Below are positions 60,821 through 64,000 of a DNA stretch of 64,000 nt, in pieces. The stretch covers positions 1 through 64,000 of the forward strand of contig NW_026516771.1 of NCBI RefSeq assembly GCF_025766255.1, in the 5' to 3' direction. Under the pieces are notes generated by a model. That model did no database searches, had not been told where the DNA came from, and saw only the letters and a program-made list of their open reading frames with translations. The position numbers and the translations under genes were made by a program. This stretch comes from Zychaea mexicana (taxonomy: Eukaryota > Mucoromycota > Mucoromycetes > Mucorales > Lichtheimiaceae). Numbering within the stretch: the stretch's first letter is position 1; each line of letters starts with the position of its first letter.

Positions 60821-63800
60821 CTAGTGGAAAAAGTAATCACTTTCCTTGACTTGGTTGATGTCAAACTTGCCCTTTTCTGGAAGTGGTAACAGTTCCAAGT
60901 CTTCCCAGGTGTAGTCGTACCTGCGAGCCGCCGACTTTTTCTTTGCTGTCTTTGGCATCTCTTCCGCAAGAGCGTCGTCCAACAACACATCCGCACCCTC
61001 GTCGTCGTTGTTGCCGCCGTCATCCAAACCAAACAGCGCATCCATTGCGTTCTTTTCGTCCTCGGCCTTTGTCAGCTCTTCATCCACAACCGTGGGGTCC
61101 GCGAATCCAAATGCCTCGAGCTTGTCATGCGACTTTTCACCAGACACAATGGCTTCTGCTTCTTCTTCTTCTTCTGCTGCTGCTGCTGCTGCGGCGGCGG
61201 CCTTGGGTTTCTTGGACTTTCTCTTACCCGTGCTCAGGTCTTTGACGACCGGCACCTTGTAATGCTTGTATCGCTCCTGGAATTCCTGAAACAGGTTCTC
61301 CATGATGGGCTGCGAGTGCAGTTCGATAAACTGGTCACGGATCACCTTGTTCATGTCGTCAACGTCGCACGCATGCGTCCAGTAACTGTCGTGCACAGAG
61401 GCAAACGTCATGCCCTTTTCGTGACAGGCCACAGCCGACATGAGCATGTGCGTAGCGTCGAGCGAGTGAATAAAGTTGGGTGGGAACGCTGTGCTTTGTT
61501 TCAGCGCATTGACAGGCCGTGATGCTTCGGGATCTTCGATGAATACAGTCTGGAGCAACGTAGCTACTTGCTTCTTGCCCGCTCGTCGATAAGGCTGCAC
61601 AATCGGCAATCCAAGTGGCGTGGTCCAGATGACAGATGTCATTTGATTTGCTGATGGATTCCGTGCCGAAAACACCTTTTTCTGCGCAACACGGCCTCTT
61701 CTCTTTTTCGGTGCGGCTGCTGCTGCTGCTTCTTGTTGTTGCTGTTCTACTTCAGCAGCAATGACAGATGCAGGCTTCTCCAAGATACCAGCTTCATGAA
61801 GCGCCTCTTCTGGTATACTCTTGGCAATCCGACGCGCTGAATCCGTGAGCCAGTCCTGAATCTTGCGAGCGCCATTAAACATTTCACCGAGCGAAGCAAA
61901 TACCTTCTTGGCAAGGTAACCAGACAGTTGATAAATCAACTCTTGCGGGATATCGTCGCGCTCACGCAATCTGCTAATGATCTGTTGTCGTGCACCGATA
62001 AATGTCACACCATACACGTTGGTCATGACTGTCTGTTTGACCACCTTGCGACTAATCTTGCCCACAAGATGCTGTGCATATTCTTCGCCTTCGGCCGCTT
62101 CCTTTTCTATCAGTTTGTTGACCATCTCAGCGACACCCGTGTACACATCAGCCGGTCGGTCACTTGGTGCCAGATTGACAGCTTGTGCACCTGCCATGTC
62201 ACCTCCTAAGGCTGCATAATGCTGCAGACCGTTGCAGGTGCCATCTTGATGGATAGGGATTTGTGACATGAATTCCGTCGGTGAACCGCTACGGTGTGCT
62301 GCGGCTACTTCGAAACACGCCGCTAAACATTGCCACGGTGATTCGGCTTGCAGCCACCATCGTGTGCCAGTCAATGGGTTATCAACCGAGTCGAGAATGT
62401 TGGGCATATTGTCAACCGTAAACTGTTCTCTTTCAGTGAACGAGTGCCTTGATTGGAAAATCACAGTCAGTATCTCACACATAATTCCCTGGGGAGCCTA
62501 CAAGAGCTGTCATACTTACTTGTCGTAACCATACAAATTGGCCAGATGGATCTTTAACCATCCCCAACCACGCTCACCCAGCGGCTTGGCTTCACCAAAC
62601 ATCAAAATACCACGACACAAATCGTTACCAAGATGGTTCAAAGTTGGTGGAATAGGGTATGCACGACCACGGAAGTCCATGTTGTGAGGGAAGAACATGG
62701 GCAAGTTCAAAAACTAGAGATATACCAAGAAAAAAAAACGTTTAGTTTCTCTATAATCATTCTTAATCTCCCAAGGTGTGTGGGGGATGATACTTTACCG
62801 CTCGAGCCGTTTCTACTTTGTAGTTGACATCACAACGCAAACTATGCTTGTTCTTCTCCTCAGTTTGTTGCGCCTTGACCGCATTGACCCAGTTGAACTT
62901 GGCCTTGGGATCCGTGTCGTAATTTTCAGGTTTGGGGGGCAGTGGCGCAAACTCTTCAATGGTAGGAGGGATGTCTGCAATGGGTTCTCCGGCGTTCCAT
63001 GATTCTAACACTACGTTAAACACGTTCTTGTTGACACGCCACTGCGTCGAGCCCAGCACATCCAAACCAGCCAAGACGGCATTCAGACGATCTTGCTCGG
63101 AAGCCTTGTGGAGATACACAAGTTGTTCGGGCGAGTCCTTGATACGCATGCAGGACGATTTGGCAGAAAGATAGCCGCCAGAGTTGTATGAGAGCCAGGG
63201 CCGAGGATGGACAATCATGGGTAAAAGACGCGGATGGAGCGTATCTCGAACAGGTTCCTTGGAAAGCAGTTTCGTCAATGGGTCAGAGAACTTGATGATG
63301 CCCACACGCTTGCCCTTGACGTATTGATAGGTGTGGAAGAATGCAGGGATTTGTTCGATACTAACAAATGACAAACACATTGAATATACACATGCATGTG
63401 GACCCTCGATATCAAAAAAAAGATATACTGCTTACATCTTTTCTCCAGTCTCTGGGTCAAAGCTAGGCACGGGAATTTTGGCAGCATCAATAAAAATACT
63501 GGCCAAAACACTTCCGACCTTGGCACGAATGGTACTGGGCCAAACGGGCGTCCATTCACCCCCTGAAAACGAGCCGGTATCGCCTTCTGACGATTCGACC
63601 AACTCACCCACCGCGTCCTGTTGCTTCATCAGATCCATATGGGCACGACGCACCGCCATGTTGAACAGCTTGCCACTGGCAAACAAGTTGTGTACCTCGT
63701 GATTCTTTGCTGCACGCTTAGCCGAAGATTTTTTAATCTGCAGCGCATTGTATTCCATTTCCACGGCCTTGCCAATATCAATGACTGCACGAGCTGTCTT

Positions 63801-64000
63801 CATACCATCTGCGATGCCCGACGAGTTGTGTAACCGCAACAGCTCCAACATGGTGATCATGGTGAGTGTCTCGGGTTTCAACAGCTTGAGGAACGGTCCA
63901 TAGGTCTTGCGCTCCTGGCCCCGGCCTGTGGACGCCTCTTCGCATCGTTCGATTTCTTTTACAATCAGTGGCATTGTCTTTTGGTGCCATTCCCACATGA
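60821..64000 (-). CDS. RPO41: Mitochondrial DNA-directed RNA polymerase, 3' part (partial)
   Basis: Single-subunit T7-type RNA polymerase that transcribes mitochondrial DNA. The 5' end lies beyond the window. Visible exons: 64000-63436 (partial), 63360-62799, 62713-62520 and 62447-60821, about 981 residues. Motifs: [34 protein letters not shown] (first catalytic Asp region), [15 protein letters not shown] (O-helix Lys/Tyr), [14 protein letters not shown] and [10 protein letters not shown] (second catalytic Asp). The end is SDYFFH, close to the usual FFS/FFN. Two features are unusual. One is a basic Gln/Ala-rich insert ([19 protein letters not shown]) before the fingers. The other is an acidic Ala/Glu/Asp-rich insert of roughly 100 residues between the palm (YKHYKVPVV) and the terminal [20 protein letters not shown]. 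Both are in frame and free of stops. Confidence 0.95.

Overview
This is a window of nuclear DNA from a fungus. Genes are dense and most are split by many short GT-AG introns (about 52-140 nt). The proteins are typical of fungi (HRQ1, LSG1, TAP42, SNL1-like BAG protein, RPO41, TAF1 without bromodomains). Some contents are more usual in early-diverging lineages than in Ascomycota: SPO11 with a long N-terminal extension, a MERIT40/BABAM1 homologue, and CA/CT/GAA microsatellites in UTRs and introns. My inference, not a proof, is Mucoromycota, probably Mucorales. Every multi-exon model described here was spliced by hand and closes in frame, which is the main internal check. Layout: 0-2 kb has no confident gene. 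2.05-2.3 kb is a small unknown gene. 3.0-12.7 kb is a housekeeping block: HRQ1 helicase (+), mitochondrial lysyl-tRNA synthetase (-) head-to-head with mitochondrial ribosomal protein uS12m (+), and ESCRT-II subunit VPS25 (+). 12.75-20.75 kb is a gene-poor island with decayed mobile-element-like ORFs and a 1.6-kb minisatellite bounded by short inverted repeats. 20.8-39.8 kb carries TAF1 (+), a SET-MYND protein (-), a four-finger C2H2 factor (-), a coiled-coil protein (+), a MERIT40 homologue (-), a PSP1-domain protein (-), a membrane BAG-domain protein (-) and the LSG1 GTPase (-). 41.0-45.8 kb has SPO11 (+) and TAP42 (-), convergent. 48.3-54.0 kb holds two successive head-to-head pairs of paralogues: two stomatin-like SPFH proteins, then two small cysteine-rich tail-anchored proteins of a family I do not recognise. 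55.3-64 kb has 4-hydroxyphenylpyruvate dioxygenase (-), ribosomal protein eL33 (-), a CYSTM mini-protein (+) and the 3' part of the mitochondrial RNA polymerase RPO41 (-), which runs off the right edge. Functional themes: mitochondrial gene expression (LysRS, uS12m, RPO41); ribosome biogenesis and translation (LSG1, eL33); genome maintenance and meiosis (HRQ1, MERIT40, SPO11); transcription (TAF1, C2H2, SET-MYND); membrane organisation (VPS25, BAG/SNL1-like, stomatins, tail-anchored Cys-rich proteins, CYSTM). The strongest candidate for something undescribed is the 48.3-54.0 kb block, where a stomatin pair and a novel Cys-rich membrane-protein pair are each arranged divergently and sit next to each other. 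Next are the inverted-repeat-bounded minisatellite at 18.1-19.7 kb and several extreme exon structures: a start-codon-only exon, an 11-nt first exon, a 15-nt micro-exon and a GC-AG intron.
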